Assembly: GCA_016931895.1 (NCBI GenBank)
Contig: JAFGDY010000188.1
Coordinates: 1-55,287, forward strand
Direction of reading: 5' to 3'
Length of the DNA stretch: 55,287 nt
Source of the DNA: Anaerolineae bacterium
GTDB lineage: Bacteria; Chloroflexota; Anaerolineae; 4572-78; J111
Positions 43,432 to 50,344 of the stretch are shown here, one piece after another. The position numbers and the translations under genes are program-made. Position 1 is the first letter of the stretch; the number at the start of each line of letters is the position of its first letter. The notes beneath the pieces were generated by a model. It saw only the letters and a list, made by a program, of their open reading frames with translations. It was not told the DNA's origin and made no database searches.

Positions 43432-45663
43432 CTAAATTCTGCTTCTCACTTTACCCAATCCACGCAGCACCCGTTCGGGGGTCAGGGGGAATTCGTTGAA
43501 CCAGATGCCAATGGCGTCGAACACGGCGGCAGCAATTACGGCGGCATAAGGCAGATAGGGTATCTCGGCCATACCGCGCGCGCCATAGGGGCCATTGGGA
43601 TGCGCCTCTTCAATAATAATCGAGTCGACCCGCTTGGGAATATCATACACCCCTGGAATGAGGTAAGTGCTCAAATGGGGGGTCTGGATCTCGCCTCTTT
43701 CAACCCGGAAATCCTCTAACACGGCATAACCATGGGCCTGCACAATGGCTCCTTCAATCTGGCCGGCGATTTGGTCCGGGTTAATGGCTTTGCCCACGTC
43801 GTCGGCGCAGACCACGCGGTTGACCGTAATAAAGCCGGTTTCGGTATCAACGGTCACTTCGGCCATTTGGGCCGCATAGCCATAGGCAAAGTTGGGGACA
43901 CTGTAGCCGGTTTTGGGGTCAAGGGGCGTGGTTTTGGGCGCCAGCCAGGTGGCTTCGGCCACCGCCGGGCGTTCTTCAGAACGCCATTTGCGCAGGGCAA
44001 ACTCGGCCGCTTCTTTAACGGCATTGCCGGCCATAAAGGTGAGCCGGGAAGCGCTGGCGCTGCCGGAGCTTTGGGTGAAGGCGGTATCGGATACCTCCAA
44101 CTTGATTTTTTCCGGCTCGATGTCCAGGGTTTCAGCGGCAATCTGGACCATTACGGTATGATGGCCCTGCCCTACATCGGCCCCGGCCAGGCGCACAATG
44201 GCTACTTCAATGTCGGTGTCACCCTGTAATTCTACTTCGGCCCAGCTATTTTCTTGATAGCCAAAACTAAAGCCAATATTTTTAAATCCGGCGGCAAAGC
44301 CCTGCCCCTTGGCTAAACGAGGCAAAGATTCCGGGTAGTCGGGATTATTTTCGCCGCGCGGTCCGCGATAGTGCCAGTTCGATTTCCAGGCCGTCTCGCG
44401 GATGACTCTGTCCAGGCTCACGCCGCCGGGAATGGTGGTGCCTACGGCCAGCAGTTTGTCGCCATCCAGAACATTCTTCAGCCGCAACTCCACCGGGTCT
44501 CGCCCTGCTTTTTCGGCCAGTTTGTTCATTTGCATCTCGGCGGCAAAATGAGCCTGCGGGCCGCCAAAACCCCGAAACGCTCCGCCTACCGGGTTGTTGG
44601 TGTACACCGCGTAGGCGTCTACTTTAACGTGGGGGATTTCGTAGGGGCCGGTGGAGGTGACCACGGCATTGCCCAACACCTTGTTACTGGTGTACATATA
44701 GGCACCGGCGTCGCTGATAATCTCTATCTCCGCCGCCAGCAGTTTGCCGTCCGCTTTGGCACCCCATTTGGCCTTGATAGTCATGGGGTGGCGTTTGCAG
44801 TGGCCAATAATGGACTCTTCCCGGCTCCAGATAGTTTTGATGGGCCGTTTGTTGCCGTTTTTCTCGTGCATCCGCAGCACGGCCAGGGCCAAGATAATCT
44901 GCACGCTCATGTCCTCGCGCCCGCCAAAAGCGCCGCCGATGGCGTCGTAAACCACCCGAATTCGCTCCGGCGGCAGATCCAAAGCGTGAGCAATTTGCTG
45001 CTGGTCTTCCCAGGTCCACTGCCCGGCGCAGTACACCGTGATCACGCCGTCATCGTCAATATAGGCCGAGCCTGCTTCCGGCTGCAAATAGGCATGCTCC
45101 TGAAACGGCGTGTGATAAACATCTTCAACCACCACGTTGCATTGAGACCACACCGATTTGGGATTGCCCTTACGAATGGATTTATAATCGGCAATGTTGT
45201 TGAGCACGTTGGGGTGAAGTTGGGGAGCGCGCCCGGACATAGCCTCCTGGGGATTGTCAACAATGGGTAAATCTTCATACCCCACTTTGATCAAATCTCT
45301 GGCCTGCGCCGCAATTTTTTCGCTTTCGGCAATGACCAGAGCCACCTGGTCGCCCACAAAACGAACAATGTCGCCGCCCTTTTTGTTGGAGCCAGGGCCG
45401 CATAAAACCGGCTGATCCGGGATTTGCAGGCCATATTGATTGACCGGAACATCTTTAGCCGTGAGCACCCCCATTACGCCGGGCAGGGCTTCGGCCTGGC
45501 TGGAGTCAATGCTGACCACCCGGGCGTGGGGCCGCCGGGCAAACAGGACTTTCAGCCACAGTTCGTCTTCATAGTTGCGGTCCCCCGGGTACAGGGTTTG
45601 ACCGGTCACTTTGCCCAGGGCGTCAACCCGTTTGACAGATTTGCCGATGTATTTGTCAGTCAT
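43432..45663 (-). CDS. Molybdenum-binding subunit of a xanthine dehydrogenase/CO dehydrogenase-type hydroxylase
   Basis: This 743-residue subunit holds the molybdopterin cofactor and hydroxylates a carbon next to nitrogen or a carbonyl, using water as oxygen source. It has the a/b hammerhead domain (about 20-130), GGAFGGREDM (Moco binding), AFRGFGGPQAHFA (arginine before the glycine loop) and the C-terminal catalytic glutamate Glu700 in RGMAEIPY, corresponding to the GVGE motif of xanthine dehydrogenases. It lacks the CO-dehydrogenase AYRCSFR active-site loop, so it is not a CoxL. Substrate unknown. It follows the fused FAD/2Fe-2S gene by 20 bases. Confidence 0.95.
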   Translation of the reverse strand: MTDKYIGKSVKRVDALGKVTGQTLYPGDRNYEDELWLKVLFARRPHARVVSIDSSQAEALPGVMGVLTAKDVPVNQYGLQIPDQPVLCGPGSNKKGGDIVRFVGDQVALVIAESEKIAAQARDLIKVGYEDLPIVDNPQEAMSGRAPQLHPNVLNNIADYKSIRKGNPKSVWSQCNVVVEDVYHTPFQEHAYLQPEAGSAYIDDDGVITVYCAGQWTWEDQQQIAHALDLPPERIRVVYDAIGGAFGGREDMSVQIILALAVLRMHEKNGNKRPIKTIWSREESIIGHCKRHPMTIKAKWGAKADGKLLAAEIEIISDAGAYMYTSNKVLGNAVVTSTGPYEIPHVKVDAYAVYTNNPVGGAFRGFGGPQAHFAAEMQMNKLAEKAGRDPVELRLKNVLDGDKLLAVGTTIPGGVSLDRVIRETAWKSNWHYRGPRGENNPDYPESLPRLAKGQGFAAGFKNIGFSFGYQENSWAEVELQGDTDIEVAIVRLAGADVGQGHHTVMVQIAAETLDIEPEKIKLEVSDTAFTQSSGSASASRLTFMAGNAVKEAAEFALRKWRSEERPAVAEATWLAPKTTPLDPKTGYSVPNFAYGYAAQMAEVTVDTETGFITVNRVVCADDVGKAINPDQIAGQIEGAIVQAHGYAVLEDFRVERGEIQTPHLSTYLIPGVYDIPKRVDSIIIEEAHPNGPYGARGMAEIPYLPYAAVIAAAVFDAIGIWFNEFPLTPERVLRGLGKVRSRI

Positions 45664-45683
45664 AAGTCATCTACCTGTTAAGA

Positions 45684-47102
45684 TTAATGCCCACCGGCCT
45701 TTTCCAATGCTTTCAAAATTTTGTAATAACCCGTACAGCGACACAAATTGCCGGTGATGGCCTGCTTCAACTCGTCGCGGGTGGGACGGTCTCGTTCGTC
45801 CAAAAGCGAAACGCCACTCATAATAAAACCGGGGGTACAATAGCCGCATTGCACCGCGCCTTCATCAATAAAGGCTTGCTGCACCGGATGAAGTTTGTCA
45901 CCGTCGGTCAGGCCCTCAATGGTGATAATTTTGCTGCCGTGAGCGCGAGGCGCGGGCACCAGGCAACTCATCACCGCGATACCGTCCAGGAAAACGGTGC
46001 AAGCGCCGCACTCGCCCTCGGCGCAGCCTTCCTTAGTGCCAATCAAGCCCACATCTTCGCGGAGCATACGCAGTAAGGTTTTGTCGGCGGCACCATGGAT
46101 AGTGTGCATCTCCCCGTTGATGGTGGTCACAATCGGCTCATCGCCTGTTTCAGTGTGCGTTACCGTTTTATCGCCATGCAGGGTTGGAAAATAGCCATAG
46201 GTTTTGCCCCATAACATTACGGGTTTGGGCGGCATTGCATCCTGCTCGGTGCCCTCGCACAATTCCTCAAGGGCGCGGCGGGTCAGCACCTCGGTCATAT
46301 AACGCCGGTACTCCGCCGAGCCGCGGATATCGCTAATGGGGGTAATGGTTTGAGCCGCCAACGCCCCGGCGCGAGTGATCACTTCGCGGGTCAGCACTTT
46401 GCCGGTCAAAAAACGTTCGGCATCCCCGGCGCGAATAATGGTTGGGGCTACACTGCCCAGCGTTACCCGCGCCTGGGTGATTGTGTCGGCCAGCATCGTA
46501 AGCACTACAGCCACGTTCACCACCGAGATAGCCTGAGCCTGGCGCAAACCCAACTTGAGAAAGGTGCCAATCTGGTAATTTTCCATAGCCGGAAAAACAA
46601 TATCCACCATCATTTCATCCGGCTCAAGGGCCGTTTGGCGCACTCCCTGGAAAAATTCGACAAAGGTTAGGGTACGGCTGCCGCGCACGCTCTGGAGAGT
46701 TACTTTTGCGCCCAGCGCCCAGAGCGGGGTAATGGTATCATTGGCCGGAGAGGCTGTTACCAGATTTCCGGCAATGGTGCCGCGATTACGAATTTGCGGC
46801 GCTCCCACCTGCCAGCATGCTTTCACTAACGGAAAAGCCCGGCTAAAACAAACCTCTGAACCGACCACCTGGTTATGAGTGACCAGCGGTCCCAGGTGGA
46901 TGAGTTTTTGCTCATCTTGGGTGATAACATCCAGGCTGGGAATACGGGAAATATCAATAACCACTTTGGACGACCGCAGGCCGCGCTCCAGCTCAATGAG
47001 CAAATCGGTGCCGCCGGCGACGAGACGCGCCTCGGCCTGATGTTTGGCTAAAAGCTTTAAGGCTTCCTCAAGCGTATGAGGGGTATGGTAAACTTGCCAC
47101 AT
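45684..47102 (-). CDS. Fused FAD and 2Fe-2S subunit of a molybdenum hydroxylase
   Basis: This 472-residue protein joins two subunits that are usually separate. Residues 1-290 are a CoxM/XdhB-type FAD domain (LVAGGTDLLIE at 27-37, TIAGNLVTASP). After a linker, about 318-472 form a CoxS-type domain with two 2Fe-2S centres: Cys360, Cys365, Cys368 and Cys380, then Cys419, Cys422, Cys454 and Cys456. The order FAD then FeS is the reverse of eukaryotic xanthine oxidase. A frame extension reaches 47174, but that runs into the leader terminator; ATG 47102 has AGGG 9 bases upstream. It is the first gene of the Mo/MttB operon. Confidence 0.94.
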   Translation of the reverse strand: MWQVYHTPHTLEEALKLLAKHQAEARLVAGGTDLLIELERGLRSSKVVIDISRIPSLDVITQDEQKLIHLGPLVTHNQVVGSEVCFSRAFPLVKACWQVGAPQIRNRGTIAGNLVTASPANDTITPLWALGAKVTLQSVRGSRTLTFVEFFQGVRQTALEPDEMMVDIVFPAMENYQIGTFLKLGLRQAQAISVVNVAVVLTMLADTITQARVTLGSVAPTIIRAGDAERFLTGKVLTREVITRAGALAAQTITPISDIRGSAEYRRYMTEVLTRRALEELCEGTEQDAMPPKPVMLWGKTYGYFPTLHGDKTVTHTETGDEPIVTTINGEMHTIHGAADKTLLRMLREDVGLIGTKEGCAEGECGACTVFLDGIAVMSCLVPAPRAHGSKIITIEGLTDGDKLHPVQQAFIDEGAVQCGYCTPGFIMSGVSLLDERDRPTRDELKQAITGNLCRCTGYYKILKALEKAGGH

Positions 47103-47235
47103 TGTTTGGTCCCTAATGAATAAATCTTGCAAAAAAGCCCCCTGGGTGGATTGCAGGGGGCGGTTTGGCGCCAATAACAGCTAAATCCGAAAGCCCCAAC
47201 ATCGGAACTAAATCATAATTTTAAGGGGATACCTT
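47103..47235 (-). promoter_or_regulatory. Candidate riboswitch or attenuator leader
   Basis: The leader of about 130 nt runs from the predicted start of transcription to the first start codon. It holds CCCC (47225-47228), then a small TCCGA...TCGGA hairpin with TTGGGGC in its loop (GGGGC at 47193-47197), then the terminator. GGGGC can pair with the CCCC upstream or with the GCCCC of the terminator's 5' arm, giving two exclusive folds. I do not recognise the aptamer class. It could also be a protein-bound attenuator. Confidence 0.55.
47131..47161 (-). terminator. Leader terminator/attenuator just before the Mo-hydroxylase operon
   Basis: On the minus strand GCCCCCTG and CAGGGGGC (arms 47154-47161 and 47137-47144) form an 8-bp GC-rich stem with a 9-base loop, followed directly by TTTTTT. 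It ends 29 bases before the ATG at 47102 and lies downstream of the promoter at 47242-47270. Readthrough must therefore be permitted for the operon to be expressed. Confidence 0.85.
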
Positions 47236-47237
47236 GC

Positions 47238-47253
47238 CAGCATTATAATGCTG
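47238..47253. promoter_or_regulatory. Operator-like 16-bp palindrome over the -10 box
   Basis: CAGCATTATAATGCTG is a perfect inverted repeat centred on the TATAAT box. A dimeric repressor bound here would block RNA polymerase. No regulator gene lies beside it. Confidence 0.65.
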
Positions 47254-47270
47254 ACCGACAGGGGTGTCAA
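47242..47270 (-). promoter_or_regulatory. Consensus sigma-70 promoter of the Mo-hydroxylase/MttB operon
   Basis: On the minus strand TTGACA (47265-47270), exactly 17 bases, TATAAT (47242-47247): both boxes match consensus at all positions. The -10 lies in the middle of a perfect 16-bp palindrome, and the spacer contains GACA-CCCC-TGTC. Confidence 0.92.
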
Positions 47271-47296
47271 TAATGATTCCAACTCAGGGTTTGCGC

Positions 47297-47362
47297 CGAT
47301 TTTTAGGCCGTAGGATCGAGACAATATTCTGTCCTAACTGCCAAATTTTTAAGACGCATCCC
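47297..47362. repeat. Dispersed intergenic repeat, copy B
   Basis: Same orientation as copy A: CCGATTTTTAGGCCG, central GACAATATTCTGTCC imperfect palindrome, CTGCCAAATTTTTAA, GACGCA. It lies 14 bases past the stop of the nuclease-like gene. Confidence 0.72.
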
Positions 47363-47376
47363 CCAAACTGAAAATT

Positions 47377-48096
47377 CTATCGCGGAGTCAACTTATCGCC
47401 AACCAGGCTGACTGCCAGCGTTTTTGGGCCGGCCGTAACAAAATCAACCGATAACAGGGTATCATCGCCGCTGGGCGTAACAGCCAACACCACCCCTGGC
47501 CCAAAAATCGTGTGTTCCACCTCCATCCCCTCCACAAAAGAGACCTTGGCAACATTGGCAAGCGCAGCCGTTTGGCCTGGCTCCGGCACTTGATACAAGC
47601 GGTCCTGCCACAACTCGGCGTAGAGGTTTAAATCGCGTTCGCTCTTGATCCGGCGAGAAAGATTGGCTGCTTCTGCGCGGACCCGGCCGATCTGGCGAGA
47701 TACTTCCGCTTTAGCGGCCCGTTGTTTGGCCCGGCTCAAGGCCAGGTCAATGGTTCCAAAAACGGCCTGGGGGTCGTGGCCAACATTGACCACAATCAGT
47801 TCAATACCGCGCGTTCGGCACACCTCGGCCCGGGCTTGAAGGCGAATTTTCTCTTGCTCTTCCTCTTCCAGGCTGAGGCGCTGGCGACGCTTGCCCGACA
47901 ATCCTTCCAGGCGCACCGCCACCCCAATTTCTGGATAAAGCAGGTCCAATTTAAGCCGGCGGTTTGTGGCCGGGTTGACCAACCAGTCGGGAGAAACGTT
48001 GACCTTTGTCTCTACCTGGGCAAAAACACGGGCAAAAATCTCTCGCCAGGCATTGGCCACAACCCAGGCCGGCAAGTTTATATGTTTTGAATTCAC
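47377..48096 (-). CDS. Possible VSR/DUF559-like nuclease domain fused to a UvrD-type C-terminal tail
   Basis: I do not recognise this 239-residue protein as a named family. Its first part (about 45-110) has LDLLYPEIGVAVRLEG, a charged helix, and RTRGIELIVVNV. That is the beta-beta-alpha-beta order of very-short-patch-repair/DUF559 nucleases, with Asp51 and Glu64 as possible metal ligands; the usual EVDG is changed to RLEG. A helical middle follows (about 110-170). The last 50 residues (GMEVEHTIFGPGVVLAVTPS and VDFVTAGPKTLAV) resemble the beta-rich C-terminal tail of UvrD/PcrA helicases, which binds RNA polymerase. GTG 48096 has GGAG 6 bases upstream, so I prefer it to GTG 48108. Confidence 0.65.
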   Translation of the reverse strand: MNSKHINLPAWVVANAWREIFARVFAQVETKVNVSPDWLVNPATNRRLKLDLLYPEIGVAVRLEGLSGKRRQRLSLEEEEQEKIRLQARAEVCRTRGIELIVVNVGHDPQAVFGTIDLALSRAKQRAAKAEVSRQIGRVRAEAANLSRRIKSERDLNLYAELWQDRLYQVPEPGQTAALANVAKVSFVEGMEVEHTIFGPGVVLAVTPSGDDTLLSVDFVTAGPKTLAVSLVGDKLTPR

Positions 48097-48137
48097 GTAC
48101 AACTCCACAACTTAAGATTCCCCGTAACTGCTCAAGC

Positions 48138-48224
48138 ATGTCATTTCGAGCGCAGCGAGAAATCTCCTTGAAACCGTTCCTTGAAAAAGGAGATTTCTCG
48201 GCCTACGGCCTCGAAATGACATGG
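48138..48224. repeat. Large palindromic REP/MITE-like element
   Basis: CATGTCATTTCGAG at the left end is repeated in perfect inversion at the right end (CTCGAAATGACATG). The arms continue with GAGAAATCTCCTT and AAGGAGATTTCTC. The whole 87-base unit would fold as one long hairpin. TCATTTCGAG/CTCGAAATGA ends are common in interspersed bacterial repeats. Confidence 0.85.
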
Positions 48225-48397
48225 GGCTGAGTAGGAACAATTCCCCAACCCTACCGATGGAATCATAGCCCAAATATGAGCAAGGGGCAAAAGTGACCGG
48301 AGAGGGCCGGATAGGTCAAATTGCGTAGGCCATGCGGCTCATGGCCCTTACCATAAAGAATCGCCTGTTGGCCGATGTCAAAAAAGAACATTCGTTG

Positions 48398-48497
48398 TAT
48401 ACTGTAAGCGATAAATCGCGAGTAACTCCTCGCGCATCTCCTTCCTTCTTTCTGCCCAGAGGTTGGGCGTTCCCACCAACCTCTGGGCAAAATCTTT
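48398..48497 (+). ncRNA. Candidate small RNA or leader with terminator
   Basis: A TATACT box (48398-48403) is followed by a CGCGAG/CTCGCG hairpin (48417-48434), a pyrimidine-rich CTTCCTTCTTTCT stretch, and a perfect 14-bp stem TGCCCAGAGGTTGG/CCAACCTCTGGGCA (48453-48489) with AAATCTTTTT after it. This would give an RNA of about 90 nt. The -35 region is weak. It lies upstream of the glycosidase-like gene, which has its own promoter further on. Confidence 0.4.
48453..48497 (+). terminator. Intrinsic terminator in the 48.1-48.6 kb intergenic region
   Basis: A perfect 14-bp stem with a 9-base loop, then TCTTTTTA. No protein-coding gene on this strand ends just upstream, so it terminates either a small RNA or a leader. 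Confidence 0.75.
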
Positions 48498-48537
48498 TTA
48501 AATCCCCTTGACAACAACCTGTGATACTGTGTCTTCG

Positions 48538-48566
48538 TTGACTCGTCCCCTGCCTCGTGTTATCAT
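48538..48566 (+). promoter_or_regulatory. Sigma-70 promoter of the glycosidase-like gene
   Basis: TTGACT (48538-48543), 17 bases, TATCAT (48561-48566). It lies 70 bases before the ATG at 48638, which has GGGAG about 8 bases upstream. Confidence 0.65.
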
Positions 48567-48637
48567 TACTCACAATGTTAAGATATACTTAAAACAGGCC
48601 AAAGAGCTTACGTAACACGAAATAAGGGAGCGGAAGA

Positions 48638-50269
48638 ATGTACAATCAAAAGTATCATCAGTTTGACTCGTTTTATAATCACAAATTTGGTTTTCACATT
48701 ACCGGCCCGCGGCAAGATGCGTTTGAGGCTGTGCTTCGGGTAAGGCCCAAAGTGGTAAAAACACTCGATTTCAGCGTTGAGGTGATGAAAGAGTTTCGAA
48801 AAGAAATCCCAGATATTTTTCTGATTGGCCGTTTGTTTGTTGACCCCCAAGACTACGGCCAACTCAGCGGCGGCCATCCGCAGCATGCCACACAAAAAGG
48901 CGTCGAGATGGCCGAAAGAATTTTGCGGGAAGAAGTCAATAGAACCATCAACCACTTTAACGGCCGGCCGATTTTTCACGCCTGGGAATCGTTGAACGAG
49001 GTCTTCCCGGAAAACGCTCCCGATGACACCCATAAACTCTTTGACGAATATCAAGTGGCTTTTGGCGAAAAGATGCGGCGCGAGGGTTTTGAACCAATCG
49101 CTTTTAATTTTGGTCAGGGTAACGGGCGGGGAGAACAGTGGCTCAGGCTTTATCCCGGCACGCTGGAAGTTTACAAATATTTGGGTTTCCATGAGTATGA
49201 CTGGCCGACGATGGATCGGCTGCACCGGGTTGGGCTGGAAGGGCCTGATGAACCGGAGAATCTGGTGCCCGGCGTGGGTGAAGGGCGCGGCAACGATGGC
49301 ATGTGGCGCTGCCTGCGCTACCGGCGGATCATGAACGAGGGTATCCGCCAGAGATACGGCAATCAACACGTCTGCATCATTACCGAATGTGGCATGACCC
49401 AGGGGGTATGGTGGGGCGAGGATATCGGCCCCTGGGCCAAAGATTTGACCGTGCCCCCCGACATTCCCGGCGGCGTTGCGCCCACGCCCATTCCCGTTGA
49501 CGATTATTGGCAAAGCCTGTTGTGGTACAACAGCGAGTTAATGAAAGACGATTACGTAATGGGCGCTTGTTTGTTTGTGACCGGCGCGTCCGGCTTAAAA
49601 CGATGGGATACTTTTGAACACCTGGGGCCAATTATGGAGCGTATTGAGGCGTTCCAGGAAGAGATAAGCCTTGACCGACCGCTAACCGGCACCTCTTTCC
49701 CGCCGGCCCGGCCCATCGAGATTGACCCCCGGCCGGCCACCGTAACTTCCATCCCGCCTGTTCCTGATTTTGAGATCCCCGACATTGAACCCGAAGTGAT
49801 AGCCACAACCGGCATTGAGCCGGCCGCCGAACTTGATCGAGACGCCGATGCGGAAATTGACAACCTGGCCGGGCCTGTGGCCGATTTTGAAATTCCCCAC
49901 GGCGAGGAAGTAAGCCCGGCTCCCCCGCCAGAGACAACGTTTGAAACAACGTTTGAAACCGAGCCAGAGCCTGAAATTGAGATCGCCCTTCCGCCGGTTG
50001 AGGAAAAATGGCAGGTTAAAATTGAACGAGGCCCCGGCCTGGCCCTATTAGTGGGCAATATTGGCCTGGCCAACGAACAGATTACCATTACCCGGCCCGG
50101 CGGCGCGGTAGAGCGCGTGATCAGCGGCAGCAAGCCGGAATACGGCCAGGGCGGTTTTGAGATTTACGCCATGGAACCCGGTGTTTACAAGATGGAATTT
50201 TTGGACCAAAGTTTTGAGATTACGATGAGCGGGCAGTATACCAAAGCCAACTTTTCTAAAAGAGTATAA
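48638..50269 (+). CDS. Glycoside-hydrolase-like (clan GH-A type) protein with C-terminal beta domain, no signal peptide
   Basis: This 543-residue protein looks like a (beta/alpha)8-barrel glycosidase. The strand-4-type motif HAWESLNEV gives Asn120-Glu121 as a possible acid/base, and ITECGM gives Glu250 as a possible nucleophile, the spacing of clan GH-A enzymes. An acidic, proline-rich linker (about 350-460) leads to a final beta domain with ERGPGLALLVGNIGLANEQI. No signal peptide, lipobox or membrane segment is present, which is odd for a polysaccharide-degrading enzyme. Substrate and exact GH family are unknown. It has its own promoter and a terminator after it. Confidence 0.68.
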   Translation: MYNQKYHQFDSFYNHKFGFHITGPRQDAFEAVLRVRPKVVKTLDFSVEVMKEFRKEIPDIFLIGRLFVDPQDYGQLSGGHPQHATQKGVEMAERILREEVNRTINHFNGRPIFHAWESLNEVFPENAPDDTHKLFDEYQVAFGEKMRREGFEPIAFNFGQGNGRGEQWLRLYPGTLEVYKYLGFHEYDWPTMDRLHRVGLEGPDEPENLVPGVGEGRGNDGMWRCLRYRRIMNEGIRQRYGNQHVCIITECGMTQGVWWGEDIGPWAKDLTVPPDIPGGVAPTPIPVDDYWQSLLWYNSELMKDDYVMGACLFVTGASGLKRWDTFEHLGPIMERIEAFQEEISLDRPLTGTSFPPARPIEIDPRPATVTSIPPVPDFEIPDIEPEVIATTGIEPAAELDRDADAEIDNLAGPVADFEIPHGEEVSPAPPPETTFETTFETEPEPEIEIALPPVEEKWQVKIERGPGLALLVGNIGLANEQITITRPGGAVERVISGSKPEYGQGGFEIYAMEPGVYKMEFLDQSFEITMSGQYTKANFSKRV

Positions 50270-50300
50270 TAAAGTAACGCTCCTCAATAATACTAAATCG

Positions 50301-50344
50301 TAAAGCGTGAAGCGAAAAATTTATGTTTCACGCTTTATGTTTTT
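50301..50344 (+). terminator. Intrinsic terminator after the glycosidase-like gene
   Basis: TAAAGCGTGAA (50301-50311) pairs perfectly with TTCACGCTTTA (50327-50337), followed by TGTTTTTC. It overlaps the stop codon of the convergent GNAT gene. Confidence 0.8.

Noticed and set aside
44371-45270. A 299-codon open frame opposite the Mo subunit gene
   Set aside because: It lies wholly inside a gene with clear Moco motifs and shows no recognisable protein features.
43432-45663. CO dehydrogenase (CoxL) identity for the Mo subunit
   Set aside because: The AYRCSFR active-site loop of form I CoxL is absent. The general xanthine-dehydrogenase-like assignment is safer.
48511-48539. TTGACA at 48511 as the -35 of the glycosidase-like gene
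   Set aside because: The hexamer 17 bases downstream (GTCTTC) is a poor -10. TTGACT-17-TATCAT at 48538 is a much better pair.
48608-49513. A 301-codon open frame opposite the glycosidase-like gene
   Set aside because: The plus-strand gene has a promoter, ribosome binding site and terminator. The antisense frame has none and looks like a codon shadow.
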